Positions 18,697-28,444 of a DNA stretch of 53,652 bases are shown here, in pieces (the first letter of the stretch is position 1; every line of letters starts with the position of its first letter). The position numbers and the translations under genes are program-made. Location: positions 1-53,652 of the forward strand of contig NZ_MJAO01000030.1 of the NCBI RefSeq assembly GCF_001902635.1. The letters are read 5' to 3'. The stretch comes from Serratia marcescens (lineage in GTDB: Bacteria > Pseudomonadota > Gammaproteobacteria > Enterobacterales > Enterobacteriaceae). The notes beneath the pieces were generated by a model. The model did no database searches, had not been told where the DNA came from, and saw nothing but the letters and a program-made list of their open reading frames with translations.

Positions 18697-19929
18697 ATGT
18701 CTGGAACCCTAGCAACCCCGCGCGCGTTACTGTCTCTGCTGGTGGCGGCCTCTCTGGTAGTCGCCGGCGCCGCGCAGGCGGACGATGCCGGCATCAAACC
18801 GCAGGACATCAAGCGTCAGGCGCTGTCGTCGGCGGTGGTGGAGATGGCCTACAGCACATCGCAGCAGGCGCTGTTCGTCAGTGCGCCGGACTGGAAAGAA
18901 GAGGCGCGCTCCCGTGTGCTGCGTCTGGATCCCAACACGTTGGCGATCAAGGCGGAGATCCCGCTGCAGGTGAAAGGCTTCGGTGTGGCGCTGAACGATG
19001 CGGGCAATCGTCTGTACCTGACCCAGGGCTTCAACGGCGAAGTCGGGGTGGTGGACACCCGTGCCAACCATGCGCTCGGCAGTATCAAACTGCTGGATAA
19101 AGCGGTGCTGGAGCAGGCTTACAAGCAGGCGGGCATCAGCGGCAAGCGCCTGGATTTCCTGTTGGCAGAGCTGAAGAAGTTCAAAATCACCGAGGACTAC
19201 CTGTACCGCATCCGCGAGATCACGTATGACGCGCCAAGCGGCCGTCTGTTCCTGCCGGGTCTGGGCTTCGGCGTCGACAGCGTGCTGTACGTGGTCGATA
19301 CCAAAGCCGGCAAGCTGGAAAAAGTGATCCCGGGCTTCGGCTACAACGCGGTGGGCATCACGCTGGATGAGAAGGGCCGTCGGGTCTTCGTCTCCAACAT
19401 GCAGGGGCAGGTGATCACCCTGAACGCCGACACGCTGGCGATCACCGCCACGCACGAAGTGCAGGCCGATCAGCTGCTGAACCTGGTGTATGACCCGGCG
19501 AGCAACCGCCTGCTGGGCGTCGATCAGGGCATCGATCGCGACGACTACCGCAATCATCATCTGGGGCACGACTACGTGAAGCGCAGCAGTGGCCACCGGG
19601 TGTTTGCGCTGGATGCGGACAGCGGCAAGGTGCTGGCCAGCGAGCTGACGGATGAGGTGCCGATCGGCCTGCTGCTCGACGAGCGTAGCCAGCGGCTGTA
19701 CGTCGCCAACCGCAAAGGGGTGCGCGTGGAACACGGCGCCGGTACGCTGACGGTGTTCGACGCCAAGACGCTCAAGCGCCTGCAAACCGTGGATCTGCCG
19801 CCGCACCCTAACAGCCTGGCGCTGGATCCGAAAGGCGATGCGCTGTTCGTGACGGTGAAAAACGACGGCGCGGCCACCAAAGCCGGCAAACCGGAAAGCG
19901 TGGTGCGCATTCAGCTAAACGCGAAGTAA
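18697..19929 (+). CDS. YncE-like exported beta-propeller protein
   Basis: A 410-aa protein with a signal peptide (hydrophobic core LLSLLVAASLVVAGAAQA, cleavage before DDAG) and repeated propeller blades (for example VSAPDWKEE, LYLTQGFNGEVGVVD, HPNSLALDPKGDALFVTVK). It resembles YncE, a Fur-regulated seven-bladed propeller of E. coli, but is longer and has an insert with KELKKFKITEDYLYR-type helices. ATG 18697 follows AAGGAGA. An upstream ATG at 18646 overlaps the NRPS stop (ATGA) but would bury the signal peptide. Likely co-transcribed with the C-PCP-C gene. Role in siderophore handling in the periplasm is inferred from context. Confidence 0.8.
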   Translation: MSGTLATPRALLSLLVAASLVVAGAAQADDAGIKPQDIKRQALSSAVVEMAYSTSQQALFVSAPDWKEEARSRVLRLDPNTLAIKAEIPLQVKGFGVALNDAGNRLYLTQGFNGEVGVVDTRANHALGSIKLLDKAVLEQAYKQAGISGKRLDFLLAELKKFKITEDYLYRIREITYDAPSGRLFLPGLGFGVDSVLYVVDTKAGKLEKVIPGFGYNAVGITLDEKGRRVFVSNMQGQVITLNADTLAITATHEVQADQLLNLVYDPASNRLLGVDQGIDRDDYRNHHLGHDYVKRSSGHRVFALDADSGKVLASELTDEVPIGLLLDERSQRLYVANRKGVRVEHGAGTLTVFDAKTLKRLQTVDLPPHPNSLALDPKGDALFVTVKNDGAATKAGKPESVVRIQLNAK

Positions 19930-19947
19930 CGGAATGGAAAGATAAAA

Positions 19948-19969
19948 AAGGGGCGCCGCGGCGCCCCTT
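19948..19969. terminator. Bidirectional terminator after the YncE-like gene
   Basis: A perfect 22-nt palindrome (AAGGGGCGCCG and its complement). On the minus strand it is followed by a T-run (complement of the A-run at 19944-19949), so it can end both the propeller-gene transcript and read-through from fepA. Confidence 0.75.
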
Positions 19970-19980
19970 CAGGTTGCTGA

Positions 19981-20014
19981 CAAAGGAGGAAAAAGCGTGG
20001 TTTTTCCTCCTTTG
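19981..20014. repeat. Perfect 14-bp inverted repeat
   Basis: CAAAGGAGGAAAAA (19981-19994) is followed after GCGTGG by its exact reverse complement (20001-20014). The stem ends in A/T pairs and contains a Shine-Dalgarno-like AGGAGG. It lies in the convergent gap between the propeller gene and fepA and may be a second terminator. Confidence 0.6.
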
Positions 20015-20100
20015 TGGTTATCAGCCGAAAACCAATGAATTGATTTTCCTTCTTTTCTATTGCCTGCTGTAAGCTTGGCCACGCCATCAAATTTGGCATT

Positions 20101-20134
20101 AACGACAAGGGGCGCCGCGGTGCCCCTTGTCGTT
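20101..20134 (-). terminator. fepA downstream hairpin
   Basis: A perfect 13-bp stem (AACGACAAGGGGC with its complement at 20122-20134) around an 8-nt loop, 12 nt after the fepA stop. Its core nearly copies the palindrome at 19948. It lacks a clear T-run on the minus strand. Confidence 0.6.
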
Positions 20135-20145
20135 GGGTCATGTCA

Positions 20146-22446
20146 TCAGAAGTGGGTGTTGATGCTCATGTAGTAGGTGCGGCCCGGTTCGTTGTAGGTG
20201 GCTGCGCCTGCCCCGGCGATGTTGATCACGCCGGTGTTTGGGTCACCCACGTTCTGCGCGTTGCCGGCGCGGAACTGGCGTTTGTCGAACAGGTTGTCGA
20301 TGCCGGCGGTGAGACTGACGTTTTTGGTCAGGTCATAGGTCGCGCTGGCGCCGACGACGGCGTAAGGGCTGACCTCATGGGTTTCGCCGCCGGTGGCAGG
20401 TTTACCCTGGTAGTTGTACTTCTTCGGCTTCTGGCGGCCGTACCAGGTCAGGGTGGACTGCATCGACAGATCCTGCGTAGCCTGCCAGCTGAGGGTCGAG
20501 TTGACGGTGAACTTCGGGATCACCGACAGGTAATCGCCGGTGGTCTTGTTCTTGTTCTCGATCATGTAGGTGGCGTTGTTGCTCCAGGTGACGGTCTCGC
20601 TGACCGGCACGTTCAGCGAGCCTTCCAGCCCCTGCACCACCGCCTTCGGTACGTTTTCCCATTGGTAAACCGCCGTGCCGGTGCTGCTGGTGGCGATGCG
20701 GGAGTTGCCTGCCTCGATCTTGTTGCGGTAATCGTTGCGGAAGTAGGTCACGCCGGCCAGCCAGCCGTCGTTATGGAACTCCAGCCCGATCTCTTTGTTG
20801 ACGCTGGTTTCTGCCTTCAGATCGTCGTTGCCGAGCAGATAGCAGCCTGTTTTGGTGTCGCTGCCGGCACATCCCTGGCCTTTGCTGTACAGCAGGTAGT
20901 TGCCATTCGTCTGGAACAGCGTCGGCGCCTTGTAGGAACGCGCGATGCCCATCTTCAGCGTGAAGTAATCACCCAGTTCCTGCGACAGGTTCAGCGCCGG
21001 GCTCCAGTTGTTGCCGGATTCTGAATGCAGATCGTAGCGCAGGCCTGGCGTCAGCATGGTGGTGTCGGTCAGTTCGATATTGTCTTCGGCAAACAGCGAG
21101 AAGATATGCGCGGAAGCGTAAGGGCTGCGCGTACCGGTAGTCATGCCGGGAATGGTGCCGCCCATCATCGTTTGGCTGGTGGAAGAGCCGTCTTTCATGC
21201 GCTGCTGAGTCCACTCGGTGCCCAGCGTGGCGGTCTGCGCGACACCCAGCTCAAACGGCACGCTGACTTCGCTGTGCGCCAGGAAGTCGTCCAGCTTGGT
21301 GGTGCCGAAACCGGCGTTCTTGGCGTCAAAGATGCCTTCGGTACCGCCGGCCAGTCCTTCGTTTATACGGGTGTTGCGGGTGCGTTCGAACTGCACGTAG
21401 TTGTTGGTGCTCACGCCGTTATCCCAGGCGCCGCGGTGGGTCAGGCCGAAGGTTTCGCGGTAGATGCGGTTGGTTTCTTTGCCGTAGTTGCTCTGCACCA
21501 GCGGGTTGGAGTTGGTGTTCTGGGTATCGCCGGCGTACAGGTTGCCCTGGCGACCGTAGGCGTATTCGAACTCCAGCGACTGCAGATGGGCGAATTCCCA
21601 GCGCAGCAGGGCGTCGATGTTTTTATCGATCACCCCTTCGCGTCCGGCGGGAACGCTATTTTCATAGCTTGGGGTGGTTGCGGTAGCCGGAGCGCGGTAC
21701 GACTTATGGGATTCGTTGATATCCCAGGCGTCGGCCTGCGTTTTGCTGTAGCCGCCGAACAGGCGGAAGCTCAGGGTATCGCTCAGCGGGCCGGACAGGC
21801 TGAAGTCGGTGCGCTTGGTGGCGCCTTCCTGCTTGTGCTGCGGCACGTTGAAGTAACCGTTCAGCGAGCCGTGTAGCGCATCGCCGGCCTTCTTGGTGAT
21901 GATGTTGACCACGCCGCCCGCGGCGCCGTTGCCGTAGCGCGCCGCGGCGGGGCCGCGCAGCACTTCGATGCGTTCGATCATTTCCGGCGGCACCCAGGCG
22001 GTATCGCCGCGGGAGTCGCGCTCGCCGCGCCAGCCCTGACGTACCGAGTTGCGGCTGGAGGCCGGTTTGCCGTCGATCAGAATCAGGGTGTTTTCCGGGC
22101 CCATGCCGCGGATATCGATTTGGCGGTTGTTGCCACGCTGGCCGCTGGTGGAGTTGCCGGTCAGGTTAACCCCAGGCATGGTGCGGATCAGCTCGCTGAT
22201 GTCGCGTGCCGGCGGGCGTTTCTTGATTTCGTCGGCGGTGATGGTGGACACCCCGGGCGCCTGCAGGTTCTGTTTTGCGGCGGTAACGACGATGGTGTCT
22301 TCCCCGCGCGGTTTTTTATCCGTCGCGCCGCTGTTTTCTTCCGTGGCGGCGGTGTCGGTCTGCTGCGCGGCGTTGGCGAACGCGGATGCGCCCAGCCCCA
22401 AGCCGATGAGCGTGGCTAAAGAAATACGCGATAACGTGCTTTTCAT
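20146..22446 (-). CDS. fepA: Ferric enterobactin receptor FepA
   Basis: A 766-aa outer-membrane TonB-dependent receptor, very close to E. coli FepA. The plug holds QNLQAPGVSTITADEI, TSGQRGNNRQIDIRG and IERIEVLRGPAAARYGNG. A signal peptide (ASAFANA) precedes a TonB box EDTIVVTAA, and the barrel ends YYMSINTHF. It is slightly longer than the E. coli protein because of an acidic linker before the TonB box. Divergent from fes, sharing an iron-regulated promoter region. In E. coli entD lies downstream of fepA; here that place is taken by the convergent YncE-like gene. Confidence 0.96.
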   Translation of the reverse strand: MKSTLSRISLATLIGLGLGASAFANAAQQTDTAATEENSGATDKKPRGEDTIVVTAAKQNLQAPGVSTITADEIKKRPPARDISELIRTMPGVNLTGNSTSGQRGNNRQIDIRGMGPENTLILIDGKPASSRNSVRQGWRGERDSRGDTAWVPPEMIERIEVLRGPAAARYGNGAAGGVVNIITKKAGDALHGSLNGYFNVPQHKQEGATKRTDFSLSGPLSDTLSFRLFGGYSKTQADAWDINESHKSYRAPATATTPSYENSVPAGREGVIDKNIDALLRWEFAHLQSLEFEYAYGRQGNLYAGDTQNTNSNPLVQSNYGKETNRIYRETFGLTHRGAWDNGVSTNNYVQFERTRNTRINEGLAGGTEGIFDAKNAGFGTTKLDDFLAHSEVSVPFELGVAQTATLGTEWTQQRMKDGSSTSQTMMGGTIPGMTTGTRSPYASAHIFSLFAEDNIELTDTTMLTPGLRYDLHSESGNNWSPALNLSQELGDYFTLKMGIARSYKAPTLFQTNGNYLLYSKGQGCAGSDTKTGCYLLGNDDLKAETSVNKEIGLEFHNDGWLAGVTYFRNDYRNKIEAGNSRIATSSTGTAVYQWENVPKAVVQGLEGSLNVPVSETVTWSNNATYMIENKNKTTGDYLSVIPKFTVNSTLSWQATQDLSMQSTLTWYGRQKPKKYNYQGKPATGGETHEVSPYAVVGASATYDLTKNVSLTAGIDNLFDKRQFRAGNAQNVGDPNTGVINIAGAGAATYNEPGRTYYMSINTHF

Positions 22447-22622
22447 GTGTGCTTCCTACCTTGCTGCCATCCTCACCGCGTGGGAGGAAGGGCGGTTGTA
22501 GTGTTTGTGTAGTCAGGAATAGAAAATCGGCTGCGGCAAGGGATGCCATTTCTGTATCCCCGATCCCTGTCCGTTGCGCGCAATACCAGCACGATCTCCA
22601 AGGCTTACACACTATTGCAAAT

Positions 22623-22641
22623 GAAAATAATTATCAATAGT
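22623..22641. promoter_or_regulatory. Fur box in the fepA-fes divergent promoter
   Basis: GAAAATAATTATCAATAGT matches 13 of 19 Fur-consensus positions and lies between the divergent fepA (start 22446) and fes (start 22731), the same layout as the bidirectional Fur-controlled promoter of E. coli fepA-fes. Confidence 0.7.
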
Positions 22642-22730
22642 ATTCGATGTACAGTGCGTCCGGGCGGTGACCGGCGAGAGGGATCTGTCGGCATTCCTTG
22701 GAGCCGCCAACTACAAAATGGGTAGGCGTT

Positions 22731-24107
22731 GTGAATACAGAACTACAGTCAGAAAGCAGCAGATTATTGGCCAGCAGCAATGCGGGCAGTCCAGGGTGGT
22801 GGTTGACGGTTGCGCGTCGCGGGACGCCCTGGGTCGAACCGGTGGGTAATGGCCGGTGGCGCGCCACCTTCTTCTGGCGCGACCCTCAGGGATGTGAATT
22901 GACCTCCGCCTATCGTCGCGTGTGGATCAACATCAACTGCCTGACCGACCACCATCAGCCGAATCCGCCGCAAAGCCTGCAGCGTTTGGCCGGTACCGAC
23001 GTGTGGTATTGGCAGACCGAGCTGAACGGCGCCTGGCGCGGCAGTTATTGCTTTATCCCTTGCTTTGACGATCGGCCGCCGGCCTTTAGTGGCGACGATG
23101 TCCACGCCAACATGCACAACCTGCGTCACTGGTGGCACCGGGTGTTTGCCGGCGCGACCCATGATCTGCTCAACCCGCATCGCTCCTGGCAGAGCGCCAG
23201 TGGCCACAGCGTCTCCGGCCTGCATATGCCGGATGCGCCGCCGCAGCCGGTATGGCGTCCATTCGACGAGTATGAGATCGCCAGCGGGCGCTGCACGCCG
23301 CCGCTGCCGGCGCGTTTGCAGCGCCACACCTGGCGGAGCGAGCGTCTGGGCAACAGCCGCGACGTCTGGATCTACACCACCGGCGACAGCAAACCGGCCG
23401 AACGCCCGCTGGCGATTCTGCTCGACGGCCAGTTCTGGGCGAAGCAGATGCCGGTCTGGGAGCCGTTGATGCAGCTGACCCGCGAGGGGGCATTGCCGGA
23501 AGCGGTGTATGTGCTGATCGACATCATCAATCTGCCGCACCGCGCGCGCGAGCTGACCTGCAAGGAGGATTTTTGGCTGGCGGTGCAGGAAGAGCTGATG
23601 CCGCAGCTGGCTGAATGGGCGCCGCACAGCGACAAACCGGCCGATACGGTGGTGGCGGGGCAAAGCTTTGGCGGCTTGGCCTCTCTGTACGCCGGGCTGC
23701 GTTGGCCGCAGCGATTCGGCGCGGTGATCGCTCAATCCGGCTCCTACTGGTGGCCGCGGCGCGACATGCTGCAGCTGCCGAGCATTCCCGACGATGCCTG
23801 TTGGTTGACGCAGCAGGTAGAGCTGCATGGTCTGGGCAGCCACGGTGCGCTGAAGGTGTTTATGGAAGCCGGTTCGCAGGAAAAGCTGGTGCACCGGGTC
23901 AGCGATCAGATGGCGTCATGCCTGAGAGAACGCGGCCACCGGGTGCATTACCGGGTGGTGGAAGGCGGCCACGACGCGCTGTGCTGGCGTAGCGGCCTGA
24001 CCGACGGGCTGCAGATAGTATGGGCTTCCGCTTTCGACACCGCCTATCCGGCAGCGGCGACGGCAACGGTACGAGGAGCGCATGATGGAAAGCCTGAATT
24101 CGTTTGA
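22731..24107 (+). CDS. fes: Enterobactin/ferric enterobactin esterase
   Basis: A 458-aa cytoplasmic esterase that hydrolyses the trilactone of ferric enterobactin to release iron. An N-terminal Ig-like domain (WWLTVARRG, RRVWININCLTDHHQ) precedes an alpha/beta hydrolase domain with nucleophile GQSFGG (Ser312) and catalytic His414 (GGHDALCW). It aligns along its length with E. coli Fes (400 aa) with a longer middle linker. The frame is open upstream to a TTG at 22698; GTG 22731 is chosen because GGGTAGG lies just before it. First gene of fes-ybdZ-entF. Confidence 0.94.
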   Translation: MNTELQSESSRLLASSNAGSPGWWLTVARRGTPWVEPVGNGRWRATFFWRDPQGCELTSAYRRVWININCLTDHHQPNPPQSLQRLAGTDVWYWQTELNGAWRGSYCFIPCFDDRPPAFSGDDVHANMHNLRHWWHRVFAGATHDLLNPHRSWQSASGHSVSGLHMPDAPPQPVWRPFDEYEIASGRCTPPLPARLQRHTWRSERLGNSRDVWIYTTGDSKPAERPLAILLDGQFWAKQMPVWEPLMQLTREGALPEAVYVLIDIINLPHRARELTCKEDFWLAVQEELMPQLAEWAPHSDKPADTVVAGQSFGGLASLYAGLRWPQRFGAVIAQSGSYWWPRRDMLQLPSIPDDACWLTQQVELHGLGSHGALKVFMEAGSQEKLVHRVSDQMASCLRERGHRVHYRVVEGGHDALCWRSGLTDGLQIVWASAFDTAYPAAATATVRGAHDGKPEFV

Positions 24108-24291
24108 TGATCAACAGCAGCGCAGCCTGGTGCTGCGCAACGTACAACAACAATACAGCCTGTGGCCGGATTTCCGCGCCATTCCGTCCGACTGGACGAT
24201 CGCGTTTGGCCCGGCGACGCGCGCAGCGTGTGCCGACTGGCTGGAACAGCATTGGCAAGACATTCTGCCGGTCACAGCACGCAAGGCGTGA
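24085..24291 (+). CDS. ybdZ: MbtH-like protein YbdZ
   Basis: A 68-aa MbtH-family protein that binds and activates the EntF adenylation domain. It has the family pattern: NSFDD near the N-terminus, the SLWPDFRAIPSDW core with its conserved Trp residues, and CADWLEQHW. It overlaps the end of fes by 23 nt in another frame. ATG 24085 is preferred over ATG 24082 because the GAGGAG ribosome binding site at 24073-24078 is then 6 nt away. Position between fes and entF is as in E. coli. Confidence 0.94.
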   Translation: MESLNSFDDQQQRSLVLRNVQQQYSLWPDFRAIPSDWTIAFGPATRAACADWLEQHWQDILPVTARKA

Positions 24292-24323
24292 CCGGCGTCA
24301 GGTAATGACGGGAGCAACAAGCA

Positions 24324-27300
24324 GTGTCACAAATCCCTAACTCTCTCAGCGGCCCGGCGCTTGCGGGCGAATGGCCGCTGGTGGCGGCGCAACCCGGCAT
24401 CTGGGTGGCCGATCAGATCTCCCCGCATCGCAATGCCTACGCGGTGGCGCACGCCATCGAACTCAACGGCCCGATCGCCGTGGAACGCCTGCTGCAGGCT
24501 ATCGCTCAGGGGCTGAGCGAGGTGGACATGCTGCGCCTGCGTTTTGCGGAGCGCGATGGCGTGCCGGTGCAATGGCTGGATGACGCGCTGGCGGTGCGAA
24601 CCCCGGAGCGGGTCGATTTGACGTCATCGCTGGATCCTGAAGCCGCCGCGCGTGCGCTGATGGATATCGATCTGGCGGGCGATCTGCGCGCCGGCAGCGG
24701 CGCGCCACTGTATCGCCACGTGGTGATGCGGCTGGCGGATGATCGCTGGTTCTGGTATCAGCGTTATCACCATCTGTTGGTGGACGGTTTCAGCTTCACC
24801 GCCATCGCTCGCCGCGTTGCGGCGATTTACACTCATCTCTGCCGCGGCGATGTGCTGGAACCGACGCCTTTCACCGCGTTCAGCGACGTGGTGGCGGAGT
24901 ACCAGGCTTATCGGCAGGCGCCGGCCTGGCAGCGCGACGCCGATTTCTGGCTTGATAAAGCGCGCCAATTGCCACCGCCGGCCACGATCTGCCCGCAGCC
25001 GTTGGCCGGGAAAACGCCCACGCCGCGCATCCACCGGCTGGAACTGCGCTGCGATCCGCAGGCCTTCGCCGAACTGGTGCAAAACGGCGCGCAGCAGAAG
25101 CTGAACGCTGCCGATATGGCGGTGGCGCTGCTGGCGCTGTGGGTGTCGCGCCTGAGCGGCCAGCCGAGCTACAGCGCCGGTTTCATCTTCATGCGCCGTA
25201 CCGGATCGGCCGCCTTGTGCGCTGCCGGCCCGGTGATCAACGTGTTGCCGATGGAGATGCATCTCGAGCCGCAGGCCACGCTGTATGAAGCCGCCGCCCG
25301 CATCAGCCGCGAACTGAAAGCGGTGCGCCGCCATCAGCGTTACGACGCCGAACAGGTGCAGCGCGATCTGGGGCGCATCGGCGACGGTGAGCCGCTGTAC
25401 GGCACGGTCTTCAACTTCAAGATGTTCGATTACCAGCTGGATTTCGCCGGTATCGCAGGCATTACCCACGATTTGGCCTCCGGGCCGGTGCGCGATCTGG
25501 AAATTGCGCTGTTTATCGACGAACACCATCAATTGAAGGTTGAGCTGCTGGCCAACGCCGAGCGTTACAGCCGCCAGGAACTGCAGGCGCATCTGCAGCG
25601 GTTGCCGTTGCTGCTGGCGCAGTTCGCCGCGCAGGTGGCGTTGCCGATCGGTGAAGCCGATATGCTGACCGCCGCAGATCACGAACTGCTGGCGCGGGTC
25701 AACGACACGGCGCATCCGGTGCCGGCGACCACGCTGAGCCAACTGCTGGCGCAGCAGACGCAAACTACGCCGGACGCACCGGCGCTGGCGGATGCGCAGT
25801 TCAGCTTTACCTACCGCGAGACGCGCGAGCAGGTCACGGCGCTGGCGCGCCAGCTGGTTGCGCAGGGCGTGCGGCCGGGTGACATCGTGGCGGTGGCGCT
25901 GCCGCGTTCGGTGTTTCTGTCGCTGGCGTTGATGGCGATCGTGGAAGCGGGCGCCGCTTATCTGCCGCTGGACACCGGCTATCCGGACGAGCGGTTGGCG
26001 ATGATGCTGGAAGACGCCGCACCCCGTTTGGTCATCACCAACCCGGAGCAGCAGTCGCGTTTCGCCGACAAGGGCGAAATATTGCTGTATGACGCGCCGC
26101 TGGCGGCCGATCACGCCGCCGGGGTGGCGATCGCAGGCCCGACGCCGGATCATGCGGCCTATATCATCTTTACCTCCGGCTCCACCGGGCGCCCGAAGGG
26201 CGTGCTGGTCGGCCATCAGGCGATCGTCAACCGCTTGCTGTGGATGCAGCACAAGTATCCGCTGGGGGCGGACGATGCGGTGCTGCAGAAAACGCCGTGC
26301 AGTTTCGACGTCTCGGTGTGGGAGTTCTTCTGGCCGCTGATGGTCGGCGCGCGGCTGGTAATGGCGCCGCCGGAGGCGCACCGCGATCCGCAGCAGCTGC
26401 AACAGCTGATCGCGCAACATCGCATTACCACCTTGCACTTCGTGCCGTCGATGTTGGCGGCTTTCGTCGCCGCATTGGATGACGAGGCGGCGGTGGCGAG
26501 CTGCGCCGTGCTGCGCCGGGTGTTCTGCAGCGGCGAAGCGCTGCCGGCGGAGCTGTGCCGCCTGTGGCAAAGCCGCACGGCGGTGCCGTTGCACAACCTC
26601 TACGGCCCGACCGAAGCGGCGGTGGACGTCACCTGGCATCCGGCCTACGGCGACGCGCTGGCGAAAGTGACCGGCGCCAACGTGCCGATCGGCCTGCCGG
26701 TATGGAACACCGGGCTGCGTATTCTGGATGCGCGGCTGCGGCCGGTGCCGCCGGGCGTGGCGGGCGATCTTTATCTGACCGGCGTGCAGCTGGCGCATGG
26801 CTACCTCGGCAGGCCGGAGTTGACCGCCAGCCGTTTTGTCGCCGATCCGTTCGGCACCGGCGGGCGCATGTACCGCACCGGCGACGTGGCGCGTTGGCTG
26901 CCGGACGGCGCGGTGGAATACCTGGGCCGCAGCGACGATCAGTTGAAAATCCGCGGGCAGCGTATCGAACTGAGCGAAATCGACCACGCCTTGCTGTCGC
27001 TGCCGGGCGTGCGCCAGGCGGTGACGCACGCGTTGGTGCTGCAGGGCACACCGGTGGACGCCGGCGGAGATGCGCGCCAGCTGGTGGGCTATCTGGTGCT
27101 GCAGCCCGGCGCGAGCTGGGATGCTGAAGCCTTGCGCGCGGCGCTGGCCGACCGCCTGCCGCCGCACATGGTGCCGGTAGCGCTGGTGGCAATGAGCGAA
27201 CTGCCGTTGAGCGCTAACGGCAAGCTGGACCGCAAGGCCTTGCCACAGCCGCAGGGCGGTGAGCGCAAGGCAGGACGGCCGCCGCAGGCGGGGTTGGAAA

Positions 27301-28268
27301 GCGAAATCGCCACGGTGTTCGCCCGTTTGTTGCAGCGTGAGCAGGTGTTCGCCGACGACGACTTCTTTGCGCTCGGCGGCCATTCGCTGCTGGCGATGCG
27401 CCTGGCGGCGGAGTTGCGCCGCGATCTGGGCAAGGCGGTGTCCGTCGGCCAGGTAATGGTGGCGTCGCGTGTCGAGCAGCTGGCCGCCTTGCTGGCGGAA
27501 GATCGCACGCAGGAAGAGGCCGATCGCAGCGGATTCGATAGCGTATTGCCGCTGCGCGTGACCGAGGGGCCGACGCTGTTCTGTCTGCACCCGGCGTCCG
27601 GTTTCTCCTGGCAGTTCAGCGTATTGCCGCGCTATCTCGATCAGCACTGGTCACTGGTCGGCATCCAGTCGCCACGGCCGGATGGCCCGCTGGCGCTGAG
27701 CGAAGACATGGATCAGGTGGTGGATACCCACCTGCAGACGGTGCTGCAGGTGCAGCCGCACGGGCCGTATCACTTTATCGGCTACTCGCTGGGTGGCACG
27801 TTGGCGCAGGGCATCGCCGCCCGGTTGCAGGCGCGCGGCGAGCAGGTGGCGTTCCTCGGCCTGCTGGATACCTATCCGCCGGAGACCCAAAACTGGGACG
27901 TGATGCTGGATGACAACGTATTGAAGGAAGTTCAGCGCGAGCGCGAGCAGTTCCTGGCGGTGTCGCAGGATACACTCGATCCGGCGCTGGGCGAGGCGCG
28001 CACCGCGATGTTCGACAACATCGAGGCCAACTACGCCGATTCGGTGCGGTTGCTGTCGCGCACCCGTACCGCCCGTTTCCACGGCCAGGCGACGTTGTTT
28101 GTCGCCAAGCGCACGCTGCAGGAAGGGATGGACGTGCAGCAGACCTGGTCGCAGTACGTCGATGCGCTGCAGGCGCACGAGCTGGACTGCGCGCATGTCG
28201 ATATCGTCTCGCCGGCGTCGTTCAAAGTGCTGGGGCCGCTGTTGAACCGAGTCTTGCGCACGCTGTAA
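24324..28268 (+). CDS. entF: Enterobactin synthase component F
   Basis: A 1314-aa four-domain NRPS. The condensation domain has HHLLVDG (149-155). The adenylation domain (about 455-960) reads D-V-W-H-F-S-L-V-D in the specificity pocket, the known EntF serine code. The carrier has GGHSL (Ser1021). The thioesterase (about 1065-1314) has GYSLGG (Ser1155). It activates Ser, joins it to DHB from EntB and cyclotrimerises DHB-Ser to enterobactin. Complete, with no missing active-site residue. The start is GTG 24324 after a GGGAG ribosome binding site. Downstream of fes-ybdZ. Confidence 0.97.
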   Translation: MSQIPNSLSGPALAGEWPLVAAQPGIWVADQISPHRNAYAVAHAIELNGPIAVERLLQAIAQGLSEVDMLRLRFAERDGVPVQWLDDALAVRTPERVDLTSSLDPEAAARALMDIDLAGDLRAGSGAPLYRHVVMRLADDRWFWYQRYHHLLVDGFSFTAIARRVAAIYTHLCRGDVLEPTPFTAFSDVVAEYQAYRQAPAWQRDADFWLDKARQLPPPATICPQPLAGKTPTPRIHRLELRCDPQAFAELVQNGAQQKLNAADMAVALLALWVSRLSGQPSYSAGFIFMRRTGSAALCAAGPVINVLPMEMHLEPQATLYEAAARISRELKAVRRHQRYDAEQVQRDLGRIGDGEPLYGTVFNFKMFDYQLDFAGIAGITHDLASGPVRDLEIALFIDEHHQLKVELLANAERYSRQELQAHLQRLPLLLAQFAAQVALPIGEADMLTAADHELLARVNDTAHPVPATTLSQLLAQQTQTTPDAPALADAQFSFTYRETREQVTALARQLVAQGVRPGDIVAVALPRSVFLSLALMAIVEAGAAYLPLDTGYPDERLAMMLEDAAPRLVITNPEQQSRFADKGEILLYDAPLAADHAAGVAIAGPTPDHAAYIIFTSGSTGRPKGVLVGHQAIVNRLLWMQHKYPLGADDAVLQKTPCSFDVSVWEFFWPLMVGARLVMAPPEAHRDPQQLQQLIAQHRITTLHFVPSMLAAFVAALDDEAAVASCAVLRRVFCSGEALPAELCRLWQSRTAVPLHNLYGPTEAAVDVTWHPAYGDALAKVTGANVPIGLPVWNTGLRILDARLRPVPPGVAGDLYLTGVQLAHGYLGRPELTASRFVADPFGTGGRMYRTGDVARWLPDGAVEYLGRSDDQLKIRGQRIELSEIDHALLSLPGVRQAVTHALVLQGTPVDAGGDARQLVGYLVLQPGASWDAEALRAALADRLPPHMVPVALVAMSELPLSANGKLDRKALPQPQGGERKAGRPPQAGLESEIATVFARLLQREQVFADDDFFALGGHSLLAMRLAAELRRDLGKAVSVGQVMVASRVEQLAALLAEDRTQEEADRSGFDSVLPLRVTEGPTLFCLHPASGFSWQFSVLPRYLDQHWSLVGIQSPRPDGPLALSEDMDQVVDTHLQTVLQVQPHGPYHFIGYSLGGTLAQGIAARLQARGEQVAFLGLLDTYPPETQNWDVMLDDNVLKEVQREREQFLAVSQDTLDPALGEARTAMFDNIEANYADSVRLLSRTRTARFHGQATLFVAKRTLQEGMDVQQTWSQYVDALQAHELDCAHVDIVSPASFKVLGPLLNRVLRTL

Positions 28269-28283
28269 TGTCGCCCGCCGTTC

Positions 28284-28325
28284 CGCCGCCAGACACGGGC
28301 ATGGCCCCACGTTTGGCGGCGTTTC
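28284..28325 (+). terminator. fes-ybdZ-entF terminator
   Basis: A 7-9-bp stem CGCCGCC/GGCGGCG (28284-28290 with 28315-28321) closed by a long loop that contains its own GGGC/GCCC pairing, followed by TTTCTT. It lies 16 nt after the entF stop. Confidence 0.7.
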
Positions 28326-28354
28326 TTGCGTTCGCTCACATTTGAATGTCAATG

Positions 28355-28373
28355 AGTTTTATTATCATTATTG
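28355..28373. promoter_or_regulatory. Fur box upstream of entS
   Basis: The minus-strand reading contains AATAATGATAATAAAACT, matching 11 of the first 12 positions of the Fur consensus. It lies about 70 nt before the entS start. Confidence 0.7.
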
Positions 28374-28444
28374 ATTTCTTCATCTGTGCTAGCATAGCGC
28401 CCCGCAACTGCAGAATCCCCGTTTAAAGATGTGGTGAACAACCG

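Noticed and set aside
24624-27647. A 1007-codon open frame antisense to entF
   Set aside because: It is a frame shadow of a GC-rich gene: rich in Arg, Gln, His and Ala, no recognisable domain, no start signal.
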